Assembly (NCBI GenBank): GCA_009842675.1
Contig: VYEX01000068.1
Location: forward strand, 1-38,731
Direction of reading: 5' to 3'
From: Acidimicrobiia bacterium
GTDB taxonomy: Bacteria > Actinomycetota > Acidimicrobiia > Acidimicrobiales > Bin134
Length of the DNA stretch: 38,731 nt
The notes below the pieces were generated by a model. It saw only the letters and a program-made list of their open reading frames with translations. It did no database searches and was not told where the DNA came from. Positions 7,714-15,353 of this stretch are shown here, piece by piece. A program made the translations under genes and the position numbers. How positions within the stretch are numbered: the stretch's first letter is position 1; every line of letters starts with the position of its first letter.

Positions 7714-8358
7714 ATGGCCAGTAGATCCCGCAAACCCACCTTGGTGTTGTTCGTGCGCCACGGCCAGACCCCCACTACCGGCGCGGTGCTGCCCGGTCGG
7801 GCGCCCGGGCTGCACCTGAGCGACCGAGGCCGAGAACAGGCGGAACAAGCCGGAGCCCGGATCGCCGCCCTCGGCCCCAAGCGCATCGGAGCGGTCTACG
7901 CCTCGCCCATGGAGCGGGCCCGAGAGACCGCCGCTCCCATTGCCCGGGCGGTGGGACGACGGGTTCGGGTGCTCGACAGCCTCAACGAGTGCGACTTCGG
8001 CAAGTGGACGGGCCGCCGGCTCAGCGACCTGCGCCGACGCCGCGACTGGCGCCAGGTGCAGCGCAGCCCCAGCAGCTTCCGCTTCCCGGGGGGAGAGTCG
8101 TTCGTCGAGATGCAGACCCGGATGAATAACGCCGTGCAGTCGCTGGTGGCCCGCCATCCCGGCACAACGGTGGTGGCGGTGTCGCATGCCGACACCATCA
8201 AAGCGGCGGTCTCCCACGCTTCGGGCGCCCACCTGGACATGTTCCAGCGGATCGTGGTCTCGCCCTGCTCGATCACCGCCATCCTCTACAGCGACGACGG
8301 CCCGCTGGTGCTGGCCGTCAACAGCACGTCTGAGCTGAAGGCGCTCGTGCCGTCATGA
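7714..8358 (+). CDS. Histidine phosphatase (probable phosphomutase, MSMEG_4193 family)
   Basis: This 214-residue phosphoglycerate-mutase-like protein has the catalytic RHGQT near residue 15, a second Arg in SPMERARET, the acid in NECDFGKW and the second catalytic His in VSHADTIKAA. These are all the residues needed for a phospho-histidine mechanism. It is the first gene of a three-gene block (phosphatase, DUF3090, SCO1664 family) that is conserved in actinobacteria and, as I recall, often lies near mshC; mshC is not visible here. Its TGA overlaps an ATG (ATGA at 8355-8358) that begins a duplicated copy of the next gene's start. The substrate is unknown. Confidence 0.9.
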   Translation: MASRSRKPTLVLFVRHGQTPTTGAVLPGRAPGLHLSDRGREQAEQAGARIAALGPKRIGAVYASPMERARETAAPIARAVGRRVRVLDSLNECDFGKWTGRRLSDLRRRRDWRQVQRSPSSFRFPGGESFVEMQTRMNNAVQSLVARHPGTTVVAVSHADTIKAAVSHASGAHLDMFQRIVVSPCSITAILYSDDGPLVLAVNSTSELKALVPS

Positions 8359-8424
8359 GCGCTTCTTTCGACCTAAATGATCTTGAGCCGTCATGAGCGC
8401 TTCATTCGACCTGAACGATCTTGA
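8349..8424 (+). repeat. 38-bp tandem duplication of the DUF3090 start region
   Basis: Copy 1 is 8349-8386 and copy 2 is 8387-8424. They match at 35 of 38 positions. Each copy contains the end-of-phosphatase sequence CCGTCATGA followed by codons for MSASFDLNDL. The three differences (TCT/TCA, CTA/CTG, AAT/AAC) are all third-position synonymous changes. Because 38 is not a multiple of three, the first copy reads out of frame with the true gene. Confidence 0.92.
8355..8396 (+). other. 13-codon mini-ORF made by the start duplication
   Basis: The ATG of copy 1 opens a frame encoding MSASFDLNDLEPS and stops at TGA 8394-8396. That stop overlaps the true DUF3090 ATG (8393). The ATG itself overlaps the stop of the phosphatase gene. 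A ribosome could pass from phosphatase to mini-ORF to DUF3090 by two successive ATGA couplings. Whether the peptide is made is unknown. Confidence 0.5.
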
Positions 8425-8887
8425 GCATTTCACGGTGGGCACCGTCGGGCCTCCCGGCCAGCGGGTGTTCTATCTCCAAGCGGGCATCACCGGCACGCTG
8501 GTGTCGCTCAAGATGGAGAAGCAGCAGGTGGCCGCGTTGGCGGAATATCTGGACGGGGCCCTCAGGGAGATCAGCGACGACCCGGGCTCCATCGTCCCGG
8601 AGGCCGACATCGGCCTGATCGAGCCCCTGGAATCCGAGTGGACGGTGGGCGACATCGGGATCGGCTACGACGCCGACGCCGACCGGATGCTGATAATGGC
8701 CACCGAGATGCCCACCCAGGAAGAAGAAGACGACGACCTGGCCACCGCCCGGTTCCGGATCACTCAGAGCCAGGTGGCCGGCTTTGTCGCCCGGGCCCGA
8801 CAGGTGGTGGCCGCGGGCCGCCCCCCATGCCGGTACTGCGGCGCTCCGCTCAACGACGACGGCACTTGGTGCCCCTGCTCCAACTGA
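8393..8887 (+). CDS. DUF3090 family protein with C-terminal zinc-ribbon-like Cys cluster
   Basis: This 164-residue protein is of unknown function and belongs to the conserved actinobacterial DUF3090 family. The N-terminal part is alpha/beta (GQRVFYLQA, LKMEKQQVAAL). An acidic linker (QEEEDDD) lies near residue 106. The protein ends with CRYCGAPLNDDGTWCPC, a CxxC...CxC set that resembles a short zinc ribbon. The ATG at 8393 is chosen over the duplicated upstream ATG because only it is in frame. The gene is coupled upstream through ATGA to the mini-ORF and downstream through ATGA (8887) to the SCO1664-family gene. A shared task with the phosphatase and the kinase-like neighbour is inferred from gene order only. 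Confidence 0.88.
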   Translation: MSASFDLNDLEHFTVGTVGPPGQRVFYLQAGITGTLVSLKMEKQQVAALAEYLDGALREISDDPGSIVPEADIGLIEPLESEWTVGDIGIGYDADADRMLIMATEMPTQEEEDDDLATARFRITQSQVAGFVARARQVVAAGRPPCRYCGAPLNDDGTWCPCSN

Positions 8888-9642
8888 TGAGCCAGTCCCA
8901 GTCGAATGCTGAGTCGCCGTTTCGCGAGCGGCCCGCGCTCGACGACGCCGATGCCTTTGAAATCCTCACCGCCGGCGAGCTGGACGTGCTCGGGCGGATG
9001 CCCTGGAGCTCCAACATGACGTTTCTGGTAGACGTCCATGTCCCTGAATCCCCCATCGTCCAGGGGGTGTACAAGCCGGTGCAGGGTGAACGGCCCTTGT
9101 GGGACTTCCCCGCCGGACTCCACAAGCGGGAGGCCGCGGCCTTCGAGCTGTCCCGTGCCCTCAAATGGGATCTGATACCGCCCACCGTGCTCCGAGACGG
9201 GCCGTTGGGCGAGGGCTCGGTGCAGCTCTATGTGCCCACCGACTACGACGAGCACTACTTCACCCTGCGGGAGGAACCCGCCCATCATCGGTGGTTCCAG
9301 AGACTGTGCGCATTCGACTTCATTATCAACAGCACCGACCGCAAGGGCGGCCACATCCTGCTCGGCCACGACGGGCGGCTCTACGGCATCGACAACGGGC
9401 TGTCGTTCCACTGTGAGTTCAAACTGCGCACGGTGATCTGGGAGTGGGCCGGGGAGCCGCTGCCCGACGATTTAGCCGAAGACGTGGGCCGCCTGTTGGA
9501 CGAGGGCCTGCCACCAGAAGTGGGAGGCCTGCTCACTTTGTTCGAACAAGATGCCCTGCTAACGCGAGCCACCGCCCTGGCCGAGGAGGGCCGATTCCCC
9601 GTCGACCCCAGTGGCCGCCGCCATCCCTGGCCCTTGGTCTAG
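8887..9642 (+). CDS. SCO1664 family protein, PI3/4-kinase-like fold
   Basis: This 251-residue protein is the third member of the conserved trio. The true start is ATG 8887, overlapping the DUF3090 stop; a longer open frame upstream in the same phase only shadows DUF3090. Kinase-like signs are YKPVQGERP, with a candidate nucleotide-binding Lys (about residue 60), then [16 protein letters not shown], a catalytic-loop-like D-x3-N-x2-DR, and [10 protein letters not shown], a DFG-like metal site, in the order seen in PI3/PI4-kinase and HipA-like folds. The real substrate (lipid, protein or small molecule) is unknown. It pairs with a phosphatase in one translationally coupled operon. The call rests on family recognition plus these motifs. 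Confidence 0.85.
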   Translation: MSQSQSNAESPFRERPALDDADAFEILTAGELDVLGRMPWSSNMTFLVDVHVPESPIVQGVYKPVQGERPLWDFPAGLHKREAAAFELSRALKWDLIPPTVLRDGPLGEGSVQLYVPTDYDEHYFTLREEPAHHRWFQRLCAFDFIINSTDRKGGHILLGHDGRLYGIDNGLSFHCEFKLRTVIWEWAGEPLPDDLAEDVGRLLDEGLPPEVGGLLTLFEQDALLTRATALAEEGRFPVDPSGRRHPWPLV

Positions 9643-9660
9643 CGACCACGACCAGAACAG

Positions 9661-9676
9661 CGGCGCCGAGGCGCCG
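9661..9676. terminator. GC hairpin between convergent SCO1664-family and etfA genes
   Basis: CGGCGCC and GGCGCCG form a near-perfect GC stem in the 42-bp gap between the convergent genes. No T run follows, so any terminator role is speculative. Confidence 0.3.
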
Positions 9677-9684
9677 AACCTGGC

Positions 9685-10647
9685 TCAGCCCCGGGCTTGC
9701 AGGGCTTCGATCAGCTTGGGCAGCACCTTGTGCACATCGCCGACCACGCCGAGGTCGGCGATCCCGAAGATGGGTGCCTCGGCATCCTTGTTGATGGCGA
9801 TGATGTTCTTGGAGCCCTTCATGCCCACCATGTGCTGGGTGGCTCCGGAGATTCCGCAGGCCACGTACACGTCGGGCTTTACCACCTTGCCGGTCTGGCC
9901 CACCTGGTGGGAGTAGGGAACCCACCCGGCGTCCACAATGGCGCGCGACGCACCCGCCGCACCGCCCAGGAGGTTGGCCAAGTCCTCGATCATGGAGTAC
10001 TTATCAGCCTCGCCCAGACCCCGGCCGCCCGAGACCACCACGCCGGCCTCGTCCAGCTTGGGCCCCGAAGACTCCTCGGCGAAGCGGTCCACCACCCGGG
10101 CCGCCCCGGTGGCGCCCAACTCCGGTACCGGCAGAGCCGAAACCGCGGCCGGGCCTCCGCCGGACTCCTCAGCGGCGAACGACTTGGGGCGCACCAAGAA
10201 CAGACCGACGCCCGACCCGTTGAACCGGGTGCTCACGTTGACGGTGCCGCCGAAGACCGGCTCGGTCCCGACCAGAGCGCCGTCGGCTTGCTCCAATTCG
10301 ACGATGTTGGTGATGACCGGGGCGTTCAGCTTCACCGAGAGCCGACCGGCCACGTCTCGACCGTCGTAGGTGGTGCCGAACAACACCGCGTCGGGTGCGG
10401 CTCCGGCCTCGATGGCCGAAGCAATGGCCGAGGCCACGGCCGGGCCGGCCAAACCGTCGCCCAGATCACCGGTGGCGTGGACCGTGGTCGCCCCGTGAGC
10501 GCCCAGCTCCCCGGCCACCGGCTCGCCATCGCCGCCTACAACTGCTTCCACGGTGTCGGCCAACTGGCGGGCTCTGGTCAACAACTCCAGGCTGATCGAG
10601 GCGACCTTGCCGCCTGAGGCCTCTGCATAAACCCAAATGGTTCCCAT
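9685..10647 (-). CDS. etfA: Electron transfer flavoprotein alpha subunit
   Basis: The ETF alpha subunit binds FAD and, with EtfB, carries electrons from acyl-CoA and other dehydrogenases to the membrane quinone pool. The 320-residue length is normal. The C-terminal FAD domain is intact: VVSGGRGLG (about 209), the [20 protein letters not shown] region, [19 protein letters not shown] and [15 protein letters not shown]. The ATG has a TAGGAGA Shine-Dalgarno about 6 nt upstream. It lies 23 bp after etfB on the same strand, the usual order. Confidence 0.97.
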   Translation of the reverse strand: MGTIWVYAEASGGKVASISLELLTRARQLADTVEAVVGGDGEPVAGELGAHGATTVHATGDLGDGLAGPAVASAIASAIEAGAAPDAVLFGTTYDGRDVAGRLSVKLNAPVITNIVELEQADGALVGTEPVFGGTVNVSTRFNGSGVGLFLVRPKSFAAEESGGGPAAVSALPVPELGATGAARVVDRFAEESSGPKLDEAGVVVSGGRGLGEADKYSMIEDLANLLGGAAGASRAIVDAGWVPYSHQVGQTGKVVKPDVYVACGISGATQHMVGMKGSKNIIAINKDAEAPIFGIADLGVVGDVHKVLPKLIEALQARG

Positions 10648-10670
10648 GCTGTCTCCTAGCGTCCTTGCTC

Positions 10671-11450
10671 TTAGACGATCCGAAGCTCTTCGAGCAGGGC
10701 GATAATGGCCTCGTGGGCGTCGCCCTCGTCAGTGACGATCTCGCCGGCCTCCCGCTCGGGTGCGGGGCTGACGTCGGTGATCTCCTGGCCTCCGCCGGCC
10801 CAACCCACCTGGTCGGCGCTGATGCCCAAGTCGGCCACGCCCACCTGGTCCATCGGCTTGGACTTGGCCGCCATGATGCCCTTGAACGACGGGTAGCGGG
10901 GCTCCACCACCCCGGCGGTCACTGAGACCACCGCAGGCAGCGGACACCGAACCTCGTCGTAGCCGTCCTCGGTCTGGCGCTTCACCACCACCTCGCCGCC
11001 GTCGGCTTGGATCTCCTTGGCAAAGGTCACCGAGGGCAGGCTCAGCAGCTCGGCCACCTGCTCGGGAACCGTGCCGGTATAGCCGTCGGACGACTCGGTG
11101 GCGGCCAAGATCAGATCAGCCTGAGCCCGGCCGATGGCCGCGGCCAGTACCCGGGCGGTGCCCAGGGCGTCGGTTCCGGCCAATGCCTCGTCGCTGACCA
11201 GGATGGCCTTATCGGCTCCCATGGCCAGCGCGGAACGCAGTCCGTTCACCTCTTCGTTGGGGGCCATCGAAACCAGAGTCACCTCGCCCTCACCGGCGGC
11301 ATCGCGCAGCTGGAGGGCCATCTCCACGCCGTAAGAGTCCGACTCGTCCATGATGAGCTTCATGTCCCGCTTGAGGGTCTTGGTCTCCGGGTCGAGCTCC
11401 CCGGGATCGGCCGGATCGGGGATTTGTTTCACGCAGACGACAATGTCCAT
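10671..11450 (-). CDS. etfB: Electron transfer flavoprotein beta subunit
   Basis: The ETF beta subunit binds AMP and forms the heterodimer with EtfA. The ATG at 11450 is used because the protein then begins MDIVVCVKQIPDP, the canonical EtfB N-terminus; a longer open frame adds 14 unrelated residues. The length is 259 residues. The family signature is visible as VKRQTEDGYDEVRCPLPAVVSV, and LAATESSDGYTGTVPEQVAE is the AMP/recognition region. A GGGAGA sequence lies about 12 nt upstream. The gene is divergent from the lipid kinase, and the 118-bp gap between them shows no clear promoter by eye. Confidence 0.97.
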   Translation of the reverse strand: MDIVVCVKQIPDPADPGELDPETKTLKRDMKLIMDESDSYGVEMALQLRDAAGEGEVTLVSMAPNEEVNGLRSALAMGADKAILVSDEALAGTDALGTARVLAAAIGRAQADLILAATESSDGYTGTVPEQVAELLSLPSVTFAKEIQADGGEVVVKRQTEDGYDEVRCPLPAVVSVTAGVVEPRYPSFKGIMAAKSKPMDQVGVADLGISADQVGWAGGGQEITDVSPAPEREAGEIVTDEGDAHEAIIALLEELRIV

Positions 11451-11568
11451 AGCGTGCAAGTCTCCCACCCGCCCCAAACGGTGCAAAACCAAACGGGGGC
11501 AGAGAATGGAGCAATTGCTGCCATTGGTGCTTTATCGATTCTGAGGCGGGGGCGGTAGCGTAGAAGGT

Positions 11569-12486
11569 CTGAAAGTCCTGCTTTTGGTCAACCCCCACGC
11601 TTCGTCGGTCACCGCCCGGACCCAGGTAGTCATCCAAAAGGCGCTGGCCGCCGACCACGACGTGACTTTGGCCGCCACCCACCGGCGGGGCCACGCCTCG
11701 CGCCTGGCCCACGGGGCGGTGGCTGACGGCTGCGATGTGGTGGCGGTGCTGGGGGGCGACGGGACCCTGAACGAGGCCATCAACGGGCTGGCCGGCTCCG
11801 ATGTGGCCCTCGCTCCCCTGCCCGGGGGATCAACCAACGTGTTCGCCCGCACCATCGGGCTGCCCGACGACCCGGTGGAGGCGGCCGCCATGCTGTTGGA
11901 GACGCTGGCCGCCGGCCACATCAAGCGGGTGGGGCTGGGCCAGGTGAACGGCCGGTATTTCCTGTTCCACGCCGGCGTGGGGTACGACGCGGCCGTCGTC
12001 CAGCAGGTGGAGCGCAAAGCCGGCCTGAAGCGATACGCCAACCACGCGCTGTTCGCCTTCGCCGCGGTGGACACCTGGCTGCGCCACTACGACCGGTCGC
12101 GCCCCCGGTTCACCGTCTACCACTCTGACGGCGAGGCGGTAACCGGCCAGTTCGCCATCTGCCTGAACACCAACCCCTACACCTACCTCGGCTCCCGCCC
12201 CTTCGACGTGATGCCCGACACCACCCTGGATGTGCCCCTGTCGATGGTCACGCTGCGGTCGCTGCGGGCCAACCGGCTCCTGCGGACCGCCGCCAGCGCC
12301 CTGGGCTACGGACCCCCGGTCACCGCCCACCGCCACGTTCACTCCCGCACCGGCGTGACCAGTGTCGTGGTGGCCAGTGACGCCCCCTTCCCCTACCAGC
12401 TCGACGGCGATTACCTCGGCGAAACCACCCGCCTCGAATTCCACCACGCCGCCAGCGCCCTCGCCCTAGCCCTGCCGTTGGGCTAG
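11569..12486 (+). CDS. Diacylglycerol/sphingosine kinase family protein (YegS/DagK-like)
   Basis: This lipid kinase has a DAGKc catalytic domain: LVNPHASS (strand 1 and first loop), VAVLGGDGTLNEAINGL (the nucleotide loop, GGDGT), PLPGGSTNVFART, and a C-terminal beta domain ending in PYQLDGDYLGE. The start is a problem. The usual first strand (KVLLLVNP) begins at a CTG at 11569; an in-frame stop at 11542-11544 excludes longer forms, and no ATG or GTG lies between. TTG 11584 would cut the first strand. I give the CTG form (305 residues), with TTG as the fallback. The stop TAG overlaps the stop of the convergent glycerophosphodiesterase. The lipid substrate is unknown; phospholipid turnover with that neighbour is plausible. 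Confidence 0.85.
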   Translation: MKVLLLVNPHASSVTARTQVVIQKALAADHDVTLAATHRRGHASRLAHGAVADGCDVVAVLGGDGTLNEAINGLAGSDVALAPLPGGSTNVFARTIGLPDDPVEAAAMLLETLAAGHIKRVGLGQVNGRYFLFHAGVGYDAAVVQQVERKAGLKRYANHALFAFAAVDTWLRHYDRSRPRFTVYHSDGEAVTGQFAICLNTNPYTYLGSRPFDVMPDTTLDVPLSMVTLRSLRANRLLRTAASALGYGPPVTAHRHVHSRTGVTSVVVASDAPFPYQLDGDYLGETTRLEFHHAASALALALPLG

Positions 12487-13190
12487 TTCCCCAGCACCTC
12501 GCGGGCTATGTCGGGGACGTCGGTGATGACGGCATCGGCGCCTATGGCAGCCAGTTGGGCGATCTGGTCGGGTTCGTTGACGGTCCACACGTTGACTTCA
12601 ACGCCGGCGGCGTGGGCGGCGTCGATGAGGGCCTTGCTGGTAGAGGCGAAGTATGGGTGGATGGCGCTGTGGCCGGCGGCTACCACCCGGTTCACCAGCA
12701 GTTCGGGAGCCAGCACCTCGAAGGTCAGGTAGGCGGTGGGAATACCGGGATCGATGGCCCTGATTCGATTGAGGGCCTCGATGTCGAATGACGAGACGAT
12801 CACCTCTCCGCGGTGTTCGCCTATCCCCCACCCCATCACCAGACCGGCCACCGCGGCCGACACCTGGTGCTCGGCGTCGTAGTCGGGATCATTGGGCGCG
12901 CTCTTGATCTCGATGTTGATCACGAATTCCCGCTCTGAGGCCGGATCCAGGCACACATCCATCACCTCGGCCAGAGTCGGCACCCAGTCGGGCAGTTCAT
13001 TGTCATGCAGATCGATGATTGCTCGGCCGTCGGCCAGATGGGCGTCGTGGTGCACCACCAGCACGTCGTTGGCCGTGCGCCTCACGTCCAGCTCCACCCC
13101 ATCGGCATCGAGCGCGACCGCGGCGCGAAACGCCTCCAGCGTGTTCTCCCGCTCGGCCTGCGAAGCTCCCCGATGGGCGATCACCCGCAT
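12483..13190 (-). CDS. Glycerophosphodiester phosphodiesterase
   Basis: This 235-residue GDPD-family enzyme is expected to hydrolyse glycerophosphodiesters to glycerol-3-phosphate and an alcohol. The TIM-barrel landmarks are present: VIAHRGAS at the N-terminus (catalytic His), ENTLEAF, DGVELDVRRT (metal ligands), VVHHD (second catalytic His), INIEIKS, then VNVWTVNEPD and AVITDVPD at the end. There is no signal peptide, so it is cytosolic. The ATG has a G-run Shine-Dalgarno. It converges on the lipid kinase and is divergent from whiB1. Confidence 0.93.
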   Translation of the reverse strand: MRVIAHRGASQAERENTLEAFRAAVALDADGVELDVRRTANDVLVVHHDAHLADGRAIIDLHDNELPDWVPTLAEVMDVCLDPASEREFVINIEIKSAPNDPDYDAEHQVSAAVAGLVMGWGIGEHRGEVIVSSFDIEALNRIRAIDPGIPTAYLTFEVLAPELLVNRVVAAGHSAIHPYFASTSKALIDAAHAAGVEVNVWTVNEPDQIAQLAAIGADAVITDVPDIAREVLGN

Positions 13191-13216
13191 GAGAAACCCC
13201 CCACAATCACAACACG

Positions 13217-13222
13217 ATTATC
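13217..13222 (-). promoter_or_regulatory. -10-like element before the glycerophosphodiesterase gene
   Basis: GATAAT on the minus strand lies 26 nt before the ATG in an AT-rich 100-bp divergent gap, with a weak TTATGG 17 nt upstream. It is a plausible but unproven promoter. Confidence 0.35.
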
Positions 13223-13252
13223 AGCAATAAACATGTTCACCATAAGCCCCTC

Positions 13253-13281
13253 TTGCCACATCAGTAGACCACCCCTATCCT
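13253..13281 (+). promoter_or_regulatory. whiB1 promoter, apparently leaderless
   Basis: TTGCCA (13253-13258), a 17-nt spacer and TATCCT (13276-13281) make a good housekeeping-sigma promoter. The GTG start of whiB1 begins 9 nt after the -10, and no Shine-Dalgarno fits between, so transcription probably starts at or just before the start codon. Confidence 0.65.
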
Positions 13282-13290
13282 TGTCCCCGC

Positions 13291-13596
13291 GTGATTACGA
13301 AGACCTTGCTGGAGAAATTCGAAAACGGTGCAGACGATTGGCGGTGCCAAGCGGCCTGTCGCGACACCGATCCCGACCTGTTCTTCCCGATAGGAAGCAC
13401 CGGATTGGCGCTCGAGCAGATCGAGTCGGCCAAAGTGGTGTGCCAGGCCTGCAACGCCAAAAGCGACTGCTTGGAGTTCGCCTTGGCCACCAACCAGGAC
13501 TCGGGAATCTGGGGCGGCACCTCCGAGGACGAGCGCCGCCTGCTCCGTCGCCGCTGGGTGGCCGAGCAGCGCGAGGCCGCCATCATCTTGGCTTAG
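13291..13596 (+). CDS. whiB1: WhiB1-type Fe-S transcription factor
   Basis: This WhiB-family regulator binds a 4Fe-4S cluster that responds to NO or redox state. Of 101 residues, the cluster cysteines are C23 (in ACRDTDPDLFFP), C51, C54 and C60 (CxxC-x5-C). The turn motif is GIWGGTSEDERR, followed by a basic tail (RRLLRRRW) for DNA binding. An extra Cys (C19) precedes the first ligand. The sequence closely matches my recollection of mycobacterial WhiB1, and the next gene is PdtaS-like, as beside Rv3219 (whiB1)/Rv3220c in M. tuberculosis, so orthology is likely. The start is a leaderless GTG. The 3' end overlaps the convergent pdtaS gene by 14 bp. Confidence 0.93.
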   Translation: MITKTLLEKFENGADDWRCQAACRDTDPDLFFPIGSTGLALEQIESAKVVCQACNAKSDCLEFALATNQDSGIWGGTSEDERRLLRRRWVAEQREAAIILA

Positions 13597-15073
13597 CGCT
13601 CTGGCGGGGAGCGACCCCTAGCAGGGGAATGGCCACTTCCACAACAGTGCCGCGACGGGGCTGATCCCCCTCTCCGTTGCTCATGGTGATGCTGCCCCGC
13701 AGATCGGCGCTCACCAGATTCCTCACGATGGCGATGCCCAACCCGTCGGCACTGTTTACGTCGAAACCGGGCGGCAGCCCGACACCGTCGTCAATCACCC
13801 GCACCTTCACCCGATCGCCGTCGTTGTCCAACTCGATGCGCACCTGCCCGCCAGGGGGCTCTGGGTAGGCGTGATCCATCACGTTCTGCAAACACTCGTT
13901 CAGCACCACCGCCAGCGGGGTGGCCACGTCGGCCGCCAGCTCTCCGGCATCGCCGCTCACCTTGAACTCAACCGGCCGGTCCGGGCCGGTCAAACCTTCC
14001 TCCACCATGCGCACCAGCGACCGCACGATCTCCACGAACGGCACGTCGCTGCTGGCGTCGCGCGACAGAATCTCATGGACGATGGCGATCGCCCGGATGC
14101 GCCTCACCGACTCCTCAATGGCATCGCGGGCCTCGGCGGCGACGGCCCGGCGCCCCTGCAAGCGCAATAGCGACGACACCGTCTGGAGGTTGTTCTTCAC
14201 CCGGTGGTGGATCTCGGCGATGGTGGCGTCTTTGGACATCAACAGCCGGTCCCGGCGGCGCAGCTCGGAGATGTCGCGCATCAGCACCAATGCGCCGGTC
14301 ACCTCTCCCCGCCCGATCAGCGGCAAACAGCGCAGCACCACGGTGCCCCGATCTCCGTGCTGAATCTCCTCGGTCTGGGGCAGGCGGGAGGCGAACGCGG
14401 CCCGGATGGCCCGCTGCTCCAAGCCGATGTCCACCAGCCGGCGGCCCTCCACGTCGCTGTGGAGGCCGATGCGATGCAGCGCCGAGGCGGCGTTGGGCGA
14501 AATGAGCTGAACCCGGCCTGAGGCGTCGAGCAGCATTAGCCCGTCGCCCACCCGGGGAGACTCCTCGGTCTCGATGTCGTCCACCGGGAACGGGTACTCC
14601 CCTTCGGCGATCATGGTTGCCAGCCGCCTAAACAGCTTGAAGTAGCTCATCTCCAGCTCACCGGGGTTTCGCTGGGTGTCGGGATCGAACTCCCGGGCCA
14701 TCACCGCCACCACCTCGCCGTGGCAGTTCACCGGCACGGTGAGAGTGCGGATGCGGGGCTGGTCGGTGTGGGCGATCCGCCCGCCGTCGGTTATCCGCCC
14801 CTCCCGATAGGCCACGTCCACCAACGGGCGCTGCTCCGGGGTGAACACCGCTCCCACCAAGTTGTTGCGATGGATCGAGCGGGCTGTGGTGGGCCGGATC
14901 TGCCCCGCTATGGCGTAGCTCGCCGGGCTGGCGGTGGACTGGCCGGCGGGCACATACAACAGCAGATCGGCAAAGGAGATGTCAGCCAGCGGCGCCCATG
15001 TCCGCATGAGCCGCTGGAGGTGGTTCAGGCGCGACTTGGCCAGACCGGGGGCCAATTCCTCCAGGCTCGCCAT
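13583..15073 (-). CDS. pdtaS: PdtaS-type cytosolic sensor histidine kinase
   Basis: This 496-residue soluble kinase has no membrane segments. Residues 1-160 form a GAF-like sensor domain. A PAS domain follows (about 172-275; VGDGLMLLDASGRV, ending LVLMRDISELRRRD). Then comes a HisKA_2 dimerisation domain with EIHHRVKNNLQT, phospho-acceptor His290. An HWE/HisKA_2-type ATPase domain completes it, with N box LNECLQNVMDHA (N392), G1 box DDGVGLPPG and G2 box DGLGIAIV. In mycobacteria PdtaS phosphorylates the RNA-binding antiterminator PdtaR; no such regulator is in this window. Synteny with whiB1 supports the name. The ATG appears leaderless. Confidence 0.9.
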   Translation of the reverse strand: MASLEELAPGLAKSRLNHLQRLMRTWAPLADISFADLLLYVPAGQSTASPASYAIAGQIRPTTARSIHRNNLVGAVFTPEQRPLVDVAYREGRITDGGRIAHTDQPRIRTLTVPVNCHGEVVAVMAREFDPDTQRNPGELEMSYFKLFRRLATMIAEGEYPFPVDDIETEESPRVGDGLMLLDASGRVQLISPNAASALHRIGLHSDVEGRRLVDIGLEQRAIRAAFASRLPQTEEIQHGDRGTVVLRCLPLIGRGEVTGALVLMRDISELRRRDRLLMSKDATIAEIHHRVKNNLQTVSSLLRLQGRRAVAAEARDAIEESVRRIRAIAIVHEILSRDASSDVPFVEIVRSLVRMVEEGLTGPDRPVEFKVSGDAGELAADVATPLAVVLNECLQNVMDHAYPEPPGGQVRIELDNDGDRVKVRVIDDGVGLPPGFDVNSADGLGIAIVRNLVSADLRGSITMSNGEGDQPRRGTVVEVAIPLLGVAPRQSAKPR

Positions 15074-15079
15074 CAGCCA

Positions 15080-15085
15080 AGTTTA
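15080..15085 (-). promoter_or_regulatory. -10-like element of pdtaS
   Basis: TAAACT on the minus strand ends 6 nt before the pdtaS ATG, with no Shine-Dalgarno, which fits a leaderless transcript. No clear -35 is seen. The element is in the 26-bp gap after DUF3107. Confidence 0.45.
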
Positions 15086-15099
15086 CGGCCAGCGGCGAT

Positions 15100-15330
15100 T
15101 CAGCTCCCGAAGCCGATGGATCGACCGGAGGCTGAGGGGTCGAGCTCCACGTAGGCCACGCTGGCGGCCGGGACGCCCACCTCGCGGCCCCTGTGGTCGG
15201 TGAGCCACAGCATCTCGCCCGACGCCAGGCCCGCGGTGATGGCTTTCTTCACTGTCTCCATCTCGGAGTCGGGGTCCAATTCCACCTCGATCTCCTTCTG
15301 GCTACGGATGACGCCGATTCGAACATGCAT
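15100..15330 (-). CDS. DUF3107 family small protein
   Basis: This 76-residue protein begins MHVRIGVI, with SQKEIEVELD, VKKAITAGL, MLWLTDHRGREVGVP and a YVELD strand, a compact alpha/beta protein of the actinobacterial DUF3107 family (TB9.4/Rv3208A type, from memory). The function is unknown. A strong AAGGAGAG Shine-Dalgarno lies about 6 nt before the ATG. It is the second gene of an operon with the Mrp ATPase, 23 bp upstream. Family members in mycobacteria also lie in the whiB1 neighbourhood, so this stretch keeps part of an old gene order. Confidence 0.88.
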   Translation of the reverse strand: MHVRIGVIRSQKEIEVELDPDSEMETVKKAITAGLASGEMLWLTDHRGREVGVPAASVAYVELDPSASGRSIGFGS

Positions 15331-15353
15331 TGATAGCTCTCCTTGAATTGGAT

